Below the pieces are notes generated by a model, which was not told the origin of the DNA, did no database searches, and was given only the letters and a program-made list of their open reading frames with translations. The translations under genes were made by a program, and so were the position numbers. Positions 24,993-33,483 of a stretch of 54,916 nucleotides of DNA are shown in pieces. Source of the DNA: Bacteroidota bacterium (GTDB taxonomy: Bacteria; Bacteroidota; Bacteroidia; Sphingobacteriales; Sphingobacteriaceae); contig JABDCF010000014.1 in the NCBI GenBank assembly GCA_013288235.1, forward strand, positions 1 to 54,916. Direction: 5' to 3'. How positions within the stretch are numbered: the first letter of the stretch is position 1; each line of letters opens with the position of its first letter.

Positions 24993-26459
24993 ATGAGACT
25001 TTCCATTGAACGTAAGCCAGTAAGAATAAACCCCGACCCGAAACGTGTTATAGCCAGATTTTTTTTTAATGGGAACGACCGCGCCAAGGAGGTTATAAAA
25101 AGGGTGATGGATATTAGTGAAGACACTGCATTCGGTATAATTTCGCCACTGCTGCAGGAGTACTCTAAGCGGCACAGGAACATTACACGTGTACTGGACC
25201 GTAACTGCAATAAACTAAAGCCGCTTTTTAAGGACCTTAAAATTGAATACAAAAGTTTATCACTATACCGAAAGCTGCTCATAGGTTCATACTTTACGCA
25301 TGAATATTCTGTTGAATCTGCTGCATTTTTTAATCCATCCATAGTTGAAGACCCCGACCAAACGGAATTGCAGGAAGGCAATAAAAGGATGATCATCAGC
25401 TTTAGGGCAGTAGGCGAGGGGCATATCTCATCAATTACTTTCCGTAGGGCATTAATTGACCAGAATAATAATATTACCGTTTTGCCTGCCGGGAATTATA
25501 TCGATGAAGCCGAAATTGTTAGAAATGCGATCTACAACAAGAAACTGTTTTTTGAAAAAGCCGCAATTACCCAAATAAACGTCGATCTGCTAAAAGAACT
25601 TGAAGTAAAGCTCGACCCTCATTTCGAATATTCAAACCTGAGGAGGGTAATTATAGATTCGCAAAACCTGCAGGAAAGCAATATTAAGAAACTGGAGTAT
25701 GATAAAGTACTTTGGCTTGCCGATTCGTATTACGAGATCGCTTTTTCGTATGATACTGATATTTCCGACCGGGTGATCTTCCCGATATCCGAATATGAAC
25801 GCAAAGGGATAGAAGATGCAAGGTTTGTGCAGTTTAAAAAGGATGATGGCAGCAGTATTTATTATGCAACCTATACCGCTTACGATGGCGCATTGATAAT
25901 GCCCAAACTTTTACAAACGAACGATTTTTATACCTTTAAAATGATGCCTTTGTATGGTGCGGGCGCTCAAAATAAAAATCTTGCATTGTTCCCACGAAAA
26001 ATAAACGGCAAGTATGCCATGATATCGCGTATAGATGGCTGCAATAATTATATCATGTATTCGCATAAAATAAATATATGGGAAGAACCGATTATGCTGC
26101 AGCAGCCTAAGTTTACCTGGGAGTTTATACAAATAGGCAACTGCGGCTCACCCATTGAAACTGAAGACGGCTGGATAATTATAACCCATGGGGTAGGCCC
26201 AATGCGCAGGTACGTTCTTGGTGCCAGCCTGTTAAAACTTGATGATCCTACCATTGAAATAGGCCGGTTGAAAGAACCGCTTATAATCCCAAACAGCGAT
26301 GAACGCGAAGGGTATGTGCCTAATGTGCTTTACTCATGCGGTTCCATTATTCATAATGGCAAACTCATTATTCCTTATGGTGTTTCCGATTCATCATCCG
26401 CATTCGCCGAGGTTGATTTGAGAGAACTGATTACCAAGCTGAGAGAAGATGAGGATTAG
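24993..26459 (+). CDS. GH130 family glycoside phosphorylase/hydrolase
   Basis: A 488-residue enzyme with the five-bladed propeller features of GH130 (for example AFFNPSIVEDPDQ, IEDARFVQF, NLALFPRKINGKYAM, GNCGSPIETEDGWIIITHGVG, IIPYGVSDSS). GH130 members phosphorolyse or hydrolyse beta-mannosides; some Bacteroidota members act on beta-1,2-mannosides. Here the order with two glycosyltransferase genes 1.6 kb away (opposite strand) suggests that a mannose-containing glycan is made and recycled. No signal peptide, so the enzyme is cytoplasmic. Phosphorylase versus hydrolase cannot be decided by eye. Confidence 0.85.
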   Translation: MRLSIERKPVRINPDPKRVIARFFFNGNDRAKEVIKRVMDISEDTAFGIISPLLQEYSKRHRNITRVLDRNCNKLKPLFKDLKIEYKSLSLYRKLLIGSYFTHEYSVESAAFFNPSIVEDPDQTELQEGNKRMIISFRAVGEGHISSITFRRALIDQNNNITVLPAGNYIDEAEIVRNAIYNKKLFFEKAAITQINVDLLKELEVKLDPHFEYSNLRRVIIDSQNLQESNIKKLEYDKVLWLADSYYEIAFSYDTDISDRVIFPISEYERKGIEDARFVQFKKDDGSSIYYATYTAYDGALIMPKLLQTNDFYTFKMMPLYGAGAQNKNLALFPRKINGKYAMISRIDGCNNYIMYSHKINIWEEPIMLQQPKFTWEFIQIGNCGSPIETEDGWIIITHGVGPMRRYVLGASLLKLDDPTIEIGRLKEPLIIPNSDEREGYVPNVLYSCGSIIHNGKLIIPYGVSDSSSAFAEVDLRELITKLREDED

Positions 26460-26591
26460 ATAATTACACCTAACTTGCGAAACTTTAAATGTTAAAAAAG
26501 GGTGCTAATATTAAAAATTACTTTTGGGATACCAGTTGCGACAAACAAATACTGACAATATAATGTCACCATGAACAGACTTGCCTTTAAC

Positions 26592-26599
26592 TATATTTG
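26592..26599 (+). promoter_or_regulatory. TATATTTG element upstream of the small three-gene operon
   Basis: A full TAnnTTTG match without a clear -33 box, about 175 bases before the first ATG. The 314-base gap (26460-26773) otherwise holds an imperfect palindrome centred on CTTGCGCAAG (about 26648-26657) and no gene that I can recognise. Confidence 0.35.
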
Positions 26600-26773
26600 C
26601 TATATAAGAAATTTAAGACAGTGGCTTACCTCGGATGACAATTTGATGCTTGCGCAAGTATTCAAATGAGAGGGTGAAATTCTTGAATTTTCAATTTATT
26701 TGTTAATATACGTTAAAATGACTTTGTATTTTAAAAAAGTGCTTAACTTTAATAACTCAAATTTAAGAATTAT

Positions 26774-27097
26774 ATGCCACAGGAGCCTGAATCAAATCAA
26801 AAAATAACGGGGACTGAAATCCCGATTAAGTTCGACCCATTAAGTATTTTCTTAAATTTAAATAAACCAGCCTATTATGCAAACGGGCTGCAAGGTGGGT
26901 TAAGTCCTTCTGAATGTTATATTATTTTTTCACAAAATAACGTTCAAAAAGTTGCTATAACACTCCCACTTTCAACCATCATTAGTTTAAGGAAATTACT
27001 TGAAAAGATGGAAGTTGATTATGAAAGTACCTTTGGGGTTAAAATAAAAAGCACAGAAGAATTGGTCGAAGCCAGAAAAAAGAACAAAAATGGATAA
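26774..27097 (+). CDS. DUF3467-like small protein, first gene of a low-GC trio
   Basis: A 107-residue protein. The central part (YYANGLQGGLSPSECYIIF, then VQKVAITLPLSTIISLRKLL and VDYESTFGVKI) resembles DUF3467, whose members have a YsN..V..S..EF..DF strand, a repeating hydrophobic R/V-I-L-P helix and a final YE..FG.I. The function of DUF3467 is unknown. Its stop overlaps the next start by eight bases, so the genes are translationally coupled. Base composition is lower than in neighbours. Confidence 0.6.
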   Translation: MPQEPESNQKITGTEIPIKFDPLSIFLNLNKPAYYANGLQGGLSPSECYIIFSQNNVQKVAITLPLSTIISLRKLLEKMEVDYESTFGVKIKSTEELVEARKKNKNG

Positions 27098-27539
27098 CAA
27101 CGAATATATAGTACCCTTTTCTATTATAAAATCTTATACACAGGATTGGGATAATGAAATCGACTTAAAAATCCAAGCTCTTTATAATTTAAAAGATGGA
27201 TGGGATTTTGGTGGTGGATTAGCACCAAGTAAGCAAGTTATTGAAAATTCGTTAATGCTATTTCATTATTTCGAAAAGCCTTATTTCGAATATGGCATTA
27301 CACCCACTTCAACCGGTGGAGTAAAAATTACCTGTAAATTAGAAAATAACTTTTTAGATATAACCATAAACCTTGATTTAACAATTGACCTTACACATGA
27401 AATTGGAATAGGAGAAGATTATGACACGGTGTATGACCAAAGAGGGGTGGATTTGCTGGAAATTGAATCGCAAATAAATGAATTGATAAAAGAATGCCAT
27501 ATATCCGAGCGTTACACGTTAACAAATATAATTATCTAA
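27090..27539 (+). CDS. Uncharacterised protein, second gene of a low-GC trio
   Basis: I do not recognise this 149-residue protein with certainty. It is acidic and cytoplasmic (no signal or membrane segment). Residues 32-50 contain LKDGWDFGGGLAPSKQVIE, a W-D-x-G-G-x-x-x-P/S pattern I associate with small hypothetical proteins often encoded beside another short gene, followed by a helix and a beta-rich half (TSTGGVKITCKLENNFLDI). It overlaps its upstream neighbour by 8 bases and its downstream neighbour by 46. Confidence 0.6.
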   Translation: MDNNEYIVPFSIIKSYTQDWDNEIDLKIQALYNLKDGWDFGGGLAPSKQVIENSLMLFHYFEKPYFEYGITPTSTGGVKITCKLENNFLDITINLDLTIDLTHEIGIGEDYDTVYDQRGVDLLEIESQINELIKECHISERYTLTNIII

Positions 27540-27937
27540 AAGGTCGTTTTAATAGCGACTCGTTTCGAAATCATCAAGGCGGAATTTCAATAATAGACTT
27601 TGATTGTGCCGTTAAAGCAAGTAACTCAATTTGCAATCATTTAGCAAAATATTACAGTCACATATTGAGTGAGCCCGCTTTTTTTTGCATTTTTGATTTC
27701 GAAGAAATTGTTATTACATATCAGCAGGCGAACGAGGCCCCAATAATAATATCCCCATCTCAAAGTGACAAGGGGGATGAATGCCACTATAACATCATTA
27801 ATTTTAAAGATAAATTGACAGATAAATTTTCAAAAGAAAAGTTTAAAACTCCAAACCTATATGTTTGTTGTGGGGACAATTATAGAGCTTTGACATCGAT
27901 CGAATTTTCAAAGCTTGAGGAATTTGAATGCGCTTAA
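27494..27937 (+). CDS. Uncharacterised protein, third gene of a low-GC trio
   Basis: An unrecognised 147-residue protein. The middle contains HQGGISIIDFDCAVKASNSICNHLAKYY, then an EPAFFCIFDFEEIVITY strand-rich part. The ATG at 27494 is the only plausible start and lies inside the preceding gene (46-base overlap). The trio ends at a double hairpin shared with the convergent glycosyltransferase gene. Confidence 0.6.
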   Translation: MPYIRALHVNKYNYLKGRFNSDSFRNHQGGISIIDFDCAVKASNSICNHLAKYYSHILSEPAFFCIFDFEEIVITYQQANEAPIIISPSQSDKGDECHYNIINFKDKLTDKFSKEKFKTPNLYVCCGDNYRALTSIEFSKLEEFECA

Positions 27938-27998
27938 GTTGCTTTTATTGAGCTGCATATAAATTTACTATTATGTTCGCCCCAACTGATATACTTTT

Positions 27999-28100
27999 AC
28001 ATTAAAAATAGATATATTTTAATGTTTGTTGTTCCCGATTGACTAACTTCGATGTCAAAACAAGAGCTAACATTAAAAAAATACATTTTTTAATGTTAGC
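27999..28100. terminator. Two ACATTAAAA hairpins, two-way terminator
   Basis: First hairpin: ACATTAAAA (27999-28007) with TTTTAATGT (28017-28025). Second: a 15-base perfect stem, 28066-28080 with 28086-28100, loop ATACA, with A- and T-runs on the two arms so that it can end transcripts in both directions. The second touches the stop codon of the glycosyltransferase gene at 28101. The shared ACATTAAAA core suggests duplication. Confidence 0.75.
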
Positions 28101-29108
28101 TTACTTAGCCAATATCCCCTCATAAAGCTTAAAATAATCCCCGACCATTTTATCGCTCGAAAATTGCGAAACTGCCCAATTATAACAATTCAGCCTGTTT
28201 ATATTTTTAAGATGTTCAATTGCTTCCACCGCTTCCTCAACATTGTCAACAAGGAAGCCGGTTTTCTCATGTTTTATTAATTCGGGCATCGAGCCTTTGT
28301 TAAATGCTATTACCGGTGTTCCGCAAAGCATGGCTTCGGCCACGCTCATGCCAAAAGGTTCGTTAAAATTTATTGGGTGCAGTAACGCAGCAGCTTTCCT
28401 TAAAAGGCCATTCCGGCGTTCAGGGCCGGCAGGGCCGATGTATTCAATTTGTGCATTCAATTGCGGTGCTATTTTTTCTTTATAATAGCTTTCATCCTGT
28501 ATAATTCCGGCTATAAGTAATTTTCTTTTACTTTTTTTAGCGATCTCAATTGCTTCAGCGGTTCCTTTGTCGGGATGTATCCTTCCAAAATATAAAAGGT
28601 AGTCTTCCGGCTCGTTATTGAATTCAAATTCATTTGTATTGAGGCCATTGTACACTGTAGCCAGGTAATTTAATTCGGGGCTGCGGTCGGCATTGCTTAT
28701 GGATACGTAGTGGCCGATAGCATTATACTTCTTAAACACCGGGATGATTTTAGGCGACGAAAAACCATGTATGGTAGTAATAACCGGTGTTTTTATTAAC
28801 CCCGAGTAGGTAAGGGGCAAAAAGTCAAAGTTATTATGGATGATGTCAAACTCAGGTGCTTTTTCCATAAGGTTGCTGATGTGCAGGCACTCCAGCACTT
28901 TTGCATCCTGGCTGCGATCTTCCTCATAACCCGCTTCACAAATTGCCGATAGTTTGCCCGCTGTTATAGAGTCGCCGGTGGCAAACAAAGTGACGTCAAT
29001 CCCAAGCTTTATTAAACCTTCGGCTATGTTGGAGGCAACCTGTTCCCATGGCCCATAGTGCCTGGGGGGCGTACGCCAGGCAACCGGCGATAATACAGCT
29101 ACTTTCAT
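28101..29108 (-). CDS. GT4-type glycosyltransferase
   Basis: A 335-residue GT-B fold enzyme. The N-terminal start MKVAVLSPVAWRTPPRHYGPWEQV and the DIIHNN segment are typical of GT4; the C-terminal nucleotide-sugar site is visible as YFGRIHPDKG and EPFGMSVAEAMLCGTPVIAF with the E-x7-E type motif. It starts immediately after the stop of the upstream glycosyltransferase (no gap) and is thus the second gene of that operon. Donor and acceptor are unknown. Confidence 0.85.
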   Translation of the reverse strand: MKVAVLSPVAWRTPPRHYGPWEQVASNIAEGLIKLGIDVTLFATGDSITAGKLSAICEAGYEEDRSQDAKVLECLHISNLMEKAPEFDIIHNNFDFLPLTYSGLIKTPVITTIHGFSSPKIIPVFKKYNAIGHYVSISNADRSPELNYLATVYNGLNTNEFEFNNEPEDYLLYFGRIHPDKGTAEAIEIAKKSKRKLLIAGIIQDESYYKEKIAPQLNAQIEYIGPAGPERRNGLLRKAAALLHPINFNEPFGMSVAEAMLCGTPVIAFNKGSMPELIKHEKTGFLVDNVEEAVEAIEHLKNINRLNCYNWAVSQFSSDKMVGDYFKLYEGILAK

Positions 29109-31388
29109 TTAGCAGGCGGCTGTGGTTTGCCTTGCAATTTTATTATACTCGTATTCAAGTTCAAACGCTTTTAAAACTGTTAAATGCGCAATCAGGTAAG
29201 CCAAAGTGCTTTCGGCGCCCTGGTTCCTGTTGATCCCTGTAGGTAATAAACCATCACAGCAACCTTTAGTTTCATGATCATACAGTGGTGCACGTAATGT
29301 ATTTTCGCCCAGGAACCACTTGTAGCTTAAAAACATTTTTTCGATATACTGCGGCTTCCTGAATATTTTGTACGCCTGGAAATGCATCAGCACCATTGCC
29401 ATCGTTTCAATAGCCTGCTGGTCAAAAGTGGGGAACGTTCCCCCGCGATAGTACCATCCATCGTTACCAACGGGGCTTAAATAGCCGTTTGATAATGTGA
29501 GTTTATCCAAAAAAGCCATTGTTTTTAAGGCCACCTGTTTCGCTTTTTCATTCCCTGTAACTTCACAGGAATGCAGCAAGGCCAATGGAAGTATGGCGTT
29601 ATCATAAGTCATTTTTTCCTCAAACCATTGCCAGTCGTCCGATTGATTATTCTCGTAAGCATCAATTAATGGCTGGGTTAGTTCTGTTAATACGGTTACC
29701 ATGCCCTCGTCGCCCGGCACAACATGCAGGTATTCGCTTATGCCGATTATAGTGTTTGCCATCCCTCTCAGGTGCGTTAGTTTCCTAAAATGCGGGAATG
29801 ATTTGTTAAACAATTCCTGCGCAAATTCACGGTACGAATTACTTGCTGCGCAACCTATAAGGTAACCCAAAGCCCAAATAGTACGGCCAAATGAGTCTTC
29901 CGATCCAACTTCATCAAGGTACTCCCGGTTAAAGCTCAGAAAATTACGGAAGTTGCCATCATCCGTTTGCATATAATGAATGTAACTGAGATAGATTGGC
30001 AAAAGCTCAAATGCCTCCTTGCTTTTACTGCGTTGATGGGCCATCAATGCCATTATCAGCGCCCTGGCATTGTCATCAAGGCAGTAGCCTTCTTTCAAAT
30101 TAGGGATACCAAATTTAGCATGTTGCACAATACCGGTATCGTCAGTTAAACGTAATACATGTGCCAGGCTAAATTTGGGCATTATTTCGGGATCGACAAT
30201 GCTGTTTTTTAATATTTTGTCGCTAAAGTCATGTGTCGCACATGCTTCCTGGGCTACTTTTATAAATTCGCTCCCAATTACCGGCCAGCGCAAATGCAGG
30301 CCGTATTCATAGGCATTTTCTTTTAATTCATTTAGTGCGCGGTCATCGTCAAGCAATTCGTTAACGATGCAGGCCAGTGCTTCGGCGTTCTTAAAATCAA
30401 ACAAACGGCCGCGGTTATCAGCCAGTAACTCTGTTGCATGCCAATATGGGGTTGATACAACTGCCGCTCCCGCGCCAACGGCATAAGATAAGGTGCCGCT
30501 TGTGATTTGGGCCTCATTTAAATAGGGTGTTAAATAAACCTCGGCTGCCGAAAGGTAATTAACCAGTTCCTCCTCTGATACAAACTTGTTAATGAAACTA
30601 AGATGTTTTGAAACATTCAGTTGCGTCGCCAGCGTTTTTAGATGGTCGCGATATTCCTCTCCTGAATTTTTTAGCACCCCAGGATGCGTGTTGCCCAATA
30701 CCACATACATCACGTCCGGGTGTTTCTCCACTATTTTGGGCAAAGCCTTTATCACGGTTTCTAAACCCTTATTGCGGCTTATCAATCCGAAGGTTAATAA
30801 TACCCGGTGATTTTTAAATGTGGTCAAGTTTTTTATTGGGTTGTTATCAGAAATATCTATATCAGGGACACCATGTTCAATTATTTGGATTTTTTCTGCG
30901 GGTACATCATAAATTTTGGTCAAAAACTCAACAGCCCTTTGGCTCATTACAATAATTTTTGAAGACTGTTCGGCAATTTCGCGGATAATAATACGCTGAA
31001 CATAACTTGGATCCTTTAAAATAGTATGTAAAATAGAAATCAAAGGTTTTTCGAGCCGATTAAGCAAGGGGAGTATGTATATGCCGCTTTCGCCGCCGTA
31101 TATCCCAAACTCATGTTCCATTATGCAAGTGTCGGCATCGCTGGTATTTATAAAATTGGCAGCACGTATATAATCTTTCTGATGGTTTTGGCGGATAACA
31201 TATTTAACCTCTGAGGGATATTCATACTCCTGTATATTTTCCGAATCGTTTAATGCCACAACAAAACCATTATCAAGCAAAGCCTTTCTTTTTGGGAAAT
31301 TTGCACTTATTGCGCGCATTAAATTTTGATTGAACGTTGCAATCCCGCATTCGCGTGGTGGATAGGTTGATATATATGCTATTTTCAT
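29109..31388 (-). CDS. GT4 glycosyltransferase fused to (alpha/alpha)-barrel domain
   Basis: A 759-residue fusion. Residues 1-390 are a GT4 enzyme (ISTYPPRECGIATFNQNL, FGLISRNKG, YLNEAQITSGTLSYAVGAGAAVVSTPYWHATELL). Residues 400-759 are helical and resemble a six-hairpin/(alpha/alpha) barrel (NLKEGYCLDDNARALIMAL, DSFGRTIWALGYLIG, YDNAILPLALLHSCE, STLAYLIAHL). This architecture is found beside GH130 genes in other bacteria, from memory. It might make and edit the same mannoside. The gap upstream (31389-31653) shows no gene I can support. Confidence 0.85.
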   Translation of the reverse strand: MKIAYISTYPPRECGIATFNQNLMRAISANFPKRKALLDNGFVVALNDSENIQEYEYPSEVKYVIRQNHQKDYIRAANFINTSDADTCIMEHEFGIYGGESGIYILPLLNRLEKPLISILHTILKDPSYVQRIIIREIAEQSSKIIVMSQRAVEFLTKIYDVPAEKIQIIEHGVPDIDISDNNPIKNLTTFKNHRVLLTFGLISRNKGLETVIKALPKIVEKHPDVMYVVLGNTHPGVLKNSGEEYRDHLKTLATQLNVSKHLSFINKFVSEEELVNYLSAAEVYLTPYLNEAQITSGTLSYAVGAGAAVVSTPYWHATELLADNRGRLFDFKNAEALACIVNELLDDDRALNELKENAYEYGLHLRWPVIGSEFIKVAQEACATHDFSDKILKNSIVDPEIMPKFSLAHVLRLTDDTGIVQHAKFGIPNLKEGYCLDDNARALIMALMAHQRSKSKEAFELLPIYLSYIHYMQTDDGNFRNFLSFNREYLDEVGSEDSFGRTIWALGYLIGCAASNSYREFAQELFNKSFPHFRKLTHLRGMANTIIGISEYLHVVPGDEGMVTVLTELTQPLIDAYENNQSDDWQWFEEKMTYDNAILPLALLHSCEVTGNEKAKQVALKTMAFLDKLTLSNGYLSPVGNDGWYYRGGTFPTFDQQAIETMAMVLMHFQAYKIFRKPQYIEKMFLSYKWFLGENTLRAPLYDHETKGCCDGLLPTGINRNQGAESTLAYLIAHLTVLKAFELEYEYNKIARQTTAAC

Positions 31389-31653
31389 ACGTGTACGGAG
31401 ATGTTTATATAAATAACGATTTTTTTAACTTATTGTTTAAGCGTTTGACTTAAAAAAAGTGCAGTAATGACCAAAAAAACTATGTTTTGGCCGTATATAA
31501 GGCCTTTTTATAGTATGATGTACCTTTTGCACAAACCATACCAACTTAATCAGCGAGATAATTTAAGGAATGTAATATTGTTAGGATGGGCGCATGATAA
31601 CCCAAATTTGAGAAATAACGTTGAGGATAAGGCTCGCTTTGACTGTCCCGTGC

Positions 31654-32847
31654 TTAAGCCTGGTGATAATATACTATAGCCTCCATAATTACTTCGCAAG
31701 CTTTGTCAATTTCATCATGAGTGATGATAAGCGGCGGCGCAATACGCATGGCGTTGCTGCAATGCAAAAACCAATCGGTAATTACTTTATTTTCGATGCA
31801 GCGGTCTATTATTTTTTTGTTAAGATCGAAGCTTTCCAGTTCAATGGCGAGCATCAGCCCTTTGCCGCGTATTTCTTTTATTGCAGGATGGCTTAGGTTT
31901 TTTCTGAACTGTATTTCTTTCTCCTCAACATCCTTTATAAGCTTTTCATCAAGCAATACCTCAAGTGCGGCAAGCCCGGCAGCACAGCAAACAGGATGGC
32001 CCCCAAAAGTGGTTATATGCCCCAGTATAGGGTTTTCTTTTAAAGCTGACATGATATTGTTAGATGCTATAAAAGCACCTACAGGCATGCCGCCGCCCAG
32101 TGCTTTGGCCAACAAAAGTATATCTGGAACAATGTTAAAGTGTTCAAAAGCAAATAATTTGCCTGTGCGCCCAAATGCGGCCTGTATTTCATCCAGTATT
32201 AATAATGTGCCTGTCTCATCACATCTTTTGCGTAAAGCCTGCATATAGCCAACATCGGGTACCCTTATTCCGGCTTCGCCCTGTATGGTTTCAATAATAA
32301 CACAGGCGGTTTGGTCATTTATCTTACCAAGGTCAGCCGGGTCATTAAACTTTATAAAATTAACACCAGGCAATAAAGGGCGATAAGCTTGTTTAAACTC
32401 CTCGTTGCCCATAACGCTTAACGCGCCGTGTGTGCTGCCATGGTATGAGTTATGACAAGCAATTACCTGGTGCCTGCCGGTAAAACGTTTGGCCAGCTTT
32501 AACGCACCTTCAACCGCCTCGGCGCCCGAATTGGTAAAATAAACCGATTGTAAACTGGCCGGCAATATGGAGATGAGTTTTTCGGCGAACTTTACCTGTG
32601 GGGTTTGCACATATTCGCCATACACCATCAGATGCATGTATTTGCCCAGCTGTTCTTTTATCGCATTGACTACATAAGGGTTGCTGTGGCCCAGGTTACT
32701 TACGCCGATGCCCGAAATAAGGTCGGTATAGGCCTTGCCCTCTTTGTCGTACATATAAACACCTTCGGCCCGCTCAAATTCAAGCAATAATGGGAAATTG
32801 GTGGTTTGGGCATTATTGGCCAAAAATAACTGTCGAAGTGTAGGCAT
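31654..32847 (-). CDS. Class III PLP-dependent aminotransferase
   Basis: The ATG at 32847 (MPTLRQLFLANNAQTTNFPLLL) gives 397 residues; the open frame extends 18 bases further. PLP-binding elements: TNSGAEAVEGALKLA, NSYHGSTHGALSVMG, LILDEIQAAFGRTG and the Schiff-base lysine in LLLAKALGGGMPVGAF. It is related to acetylornithine/ornithine-type aminotransferases; without argD-type neighbours the substrate is uncertain. Start choice rests on the stronger N-terminal match. Confidence 0.88.
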   Translation of the reverse strand: MPTLRQLFLANNAQTTNFPLLLEFERAEGVYMYDKEGKAYTDLISGIGVSNLGHSNPYVVNAIKEQLGKYMHLMVYGEYVQTPQVKFAEKLISILPASLQSVYFTNSGAEAVEGALKLAKRFTGRHQVIACHNSYHGSTHGALSVMGNEEFKQAYRPLLPGVNFIKFNDPADLGKINDQTACVIIETIQGEAGIRVPDVGYMQALRKRCDETGTLLILDEIQAAFGRTGKLFAFEHFNIVPDILLLAKALGGGMPVGAFIASNNIMSALKENPILGHITTFGGHPVCCAAGLAALEVLLDEKLIKDVEEKEIQFRKNLSHPAIKEIRGKGLMLAIELESFDLNKKIIDRCIENKVITDWFLHCSNAMRIAPPLIITHDEIDKACEVIMEAIVYYHQA

Positions 32848-32861
32848 ATTGCAAAGGTAAG

Positions 32862-32963
32862 TCAAAAGTGCAAAGTTTAAATTTACCTTCTTTGATATTA
32901 GAAATTTGCAGTGGACAAGAATTTCTTACTTAAGACTTGCGACTTAGAACTTTGGACTTTTGA
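32862..32963. repeat. Inverted repeat of TCAAAAGTCCAAAGTT words
   Basis: 32862-32877 pairs with 32948-32963 at 15 of 16 positions; the loop also contains ACTTAAGACTTGCGACTT words. It is the outer end of a short gap between two minus-strand genes and belongs to the GACTT family. Confidence 0.7.
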
Positions 32964-32964
32964 A

Positions 32965-33474
32965 TTAATTCCCCGGCCTTACAGAGCGTTCGCTTAATTG
33001 CCTTAGTACTTCATCAGTAAACTCGCGTTCACTTTTATAAAGTTCGCTTACTTTTTCGGGGGGTAGTATCTTTAAAAACTCGTCGCGGTAATGTTTTTTT
33101 ATTTCAACCAGCTGTTGTTCATAAGCTAATTCTTTATCTATCTGCACGGTACCGTTTGCTGAAGAATTTGAATTATTCTGGCGTTTCAAAATTCTAATTG
33201 CCGTTTGATCCTGTACATATTGCCTGTAAAGTGGCCAAAATGCTCTTGCTTCATCCTGGGTGAGTTTCAGCCTGAGGCCTATGTAACCTTCCTTAACAAG
33301 TTCTATTCTTCTGCCCGGGTTCGGAGCCCTGTTTACCGGTGCAAAACGCTGCCCGGGCATACGCACAGGCCCATATGGTGGTGGTGGTACCAGGACGCGC
33401 CTTTGCCCAAAGCTTTTGTAGCCAAAAGCCAGCACAAATAATATACAGAAAATAGGTTTGATCAACTTATTCAT
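32965..33474 (-). CDS. Periplasmic 'sensor of ECF sigma' type protein
   Basis: A 169-residue exported protein: a hydrophobic N-terminus (residues 7-22) and FGQRR cleavage region, a proline-rich linker (VPPPPYGPVR), then a helical half (KEGYIGLRLKLTQDEARAFWPLYRQY, EIKKHYRDEFLKILPPEKVSELYKSE) like the CpxP/Spy-type sensors annotated beside ECF sigma factors in Bacteroidota. It is the last gene of the sigma operon. Confidence 0.7.
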   Translation of the reverse strand: MNKLIKPIFCILFVLAFGYKSFGQRRVLVPPPPYGPVRMPGQRFAPVNRAPNPGRRIELVKEGYIGLRLKLTQDEARAFWPLYRQYVQDQTAIRILKRQNNSNSSANGTVQIDKELAYEQQLVEIKKHYRDEFLKILPPEKVSELYKSEREFTDEVLRQLSERSVRPGN

Positions 33475-33483
33475 GATAGTATA

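Noticed and set aside
26660..26690. Resemblance of GGGTGAAATTCTTGAA to a conserved 18S rRNA stretch
   Set aside because: The match is about 16 bases without any flanking rRNA similarity; chance in AT-rich DNA.
31467..31679. 70-codon open frame on the plus strand
   Set aside because: It runs into the end of the aminotransferase on the other strand, has no recognisable domain and no promoter or ribosome-binding signal.
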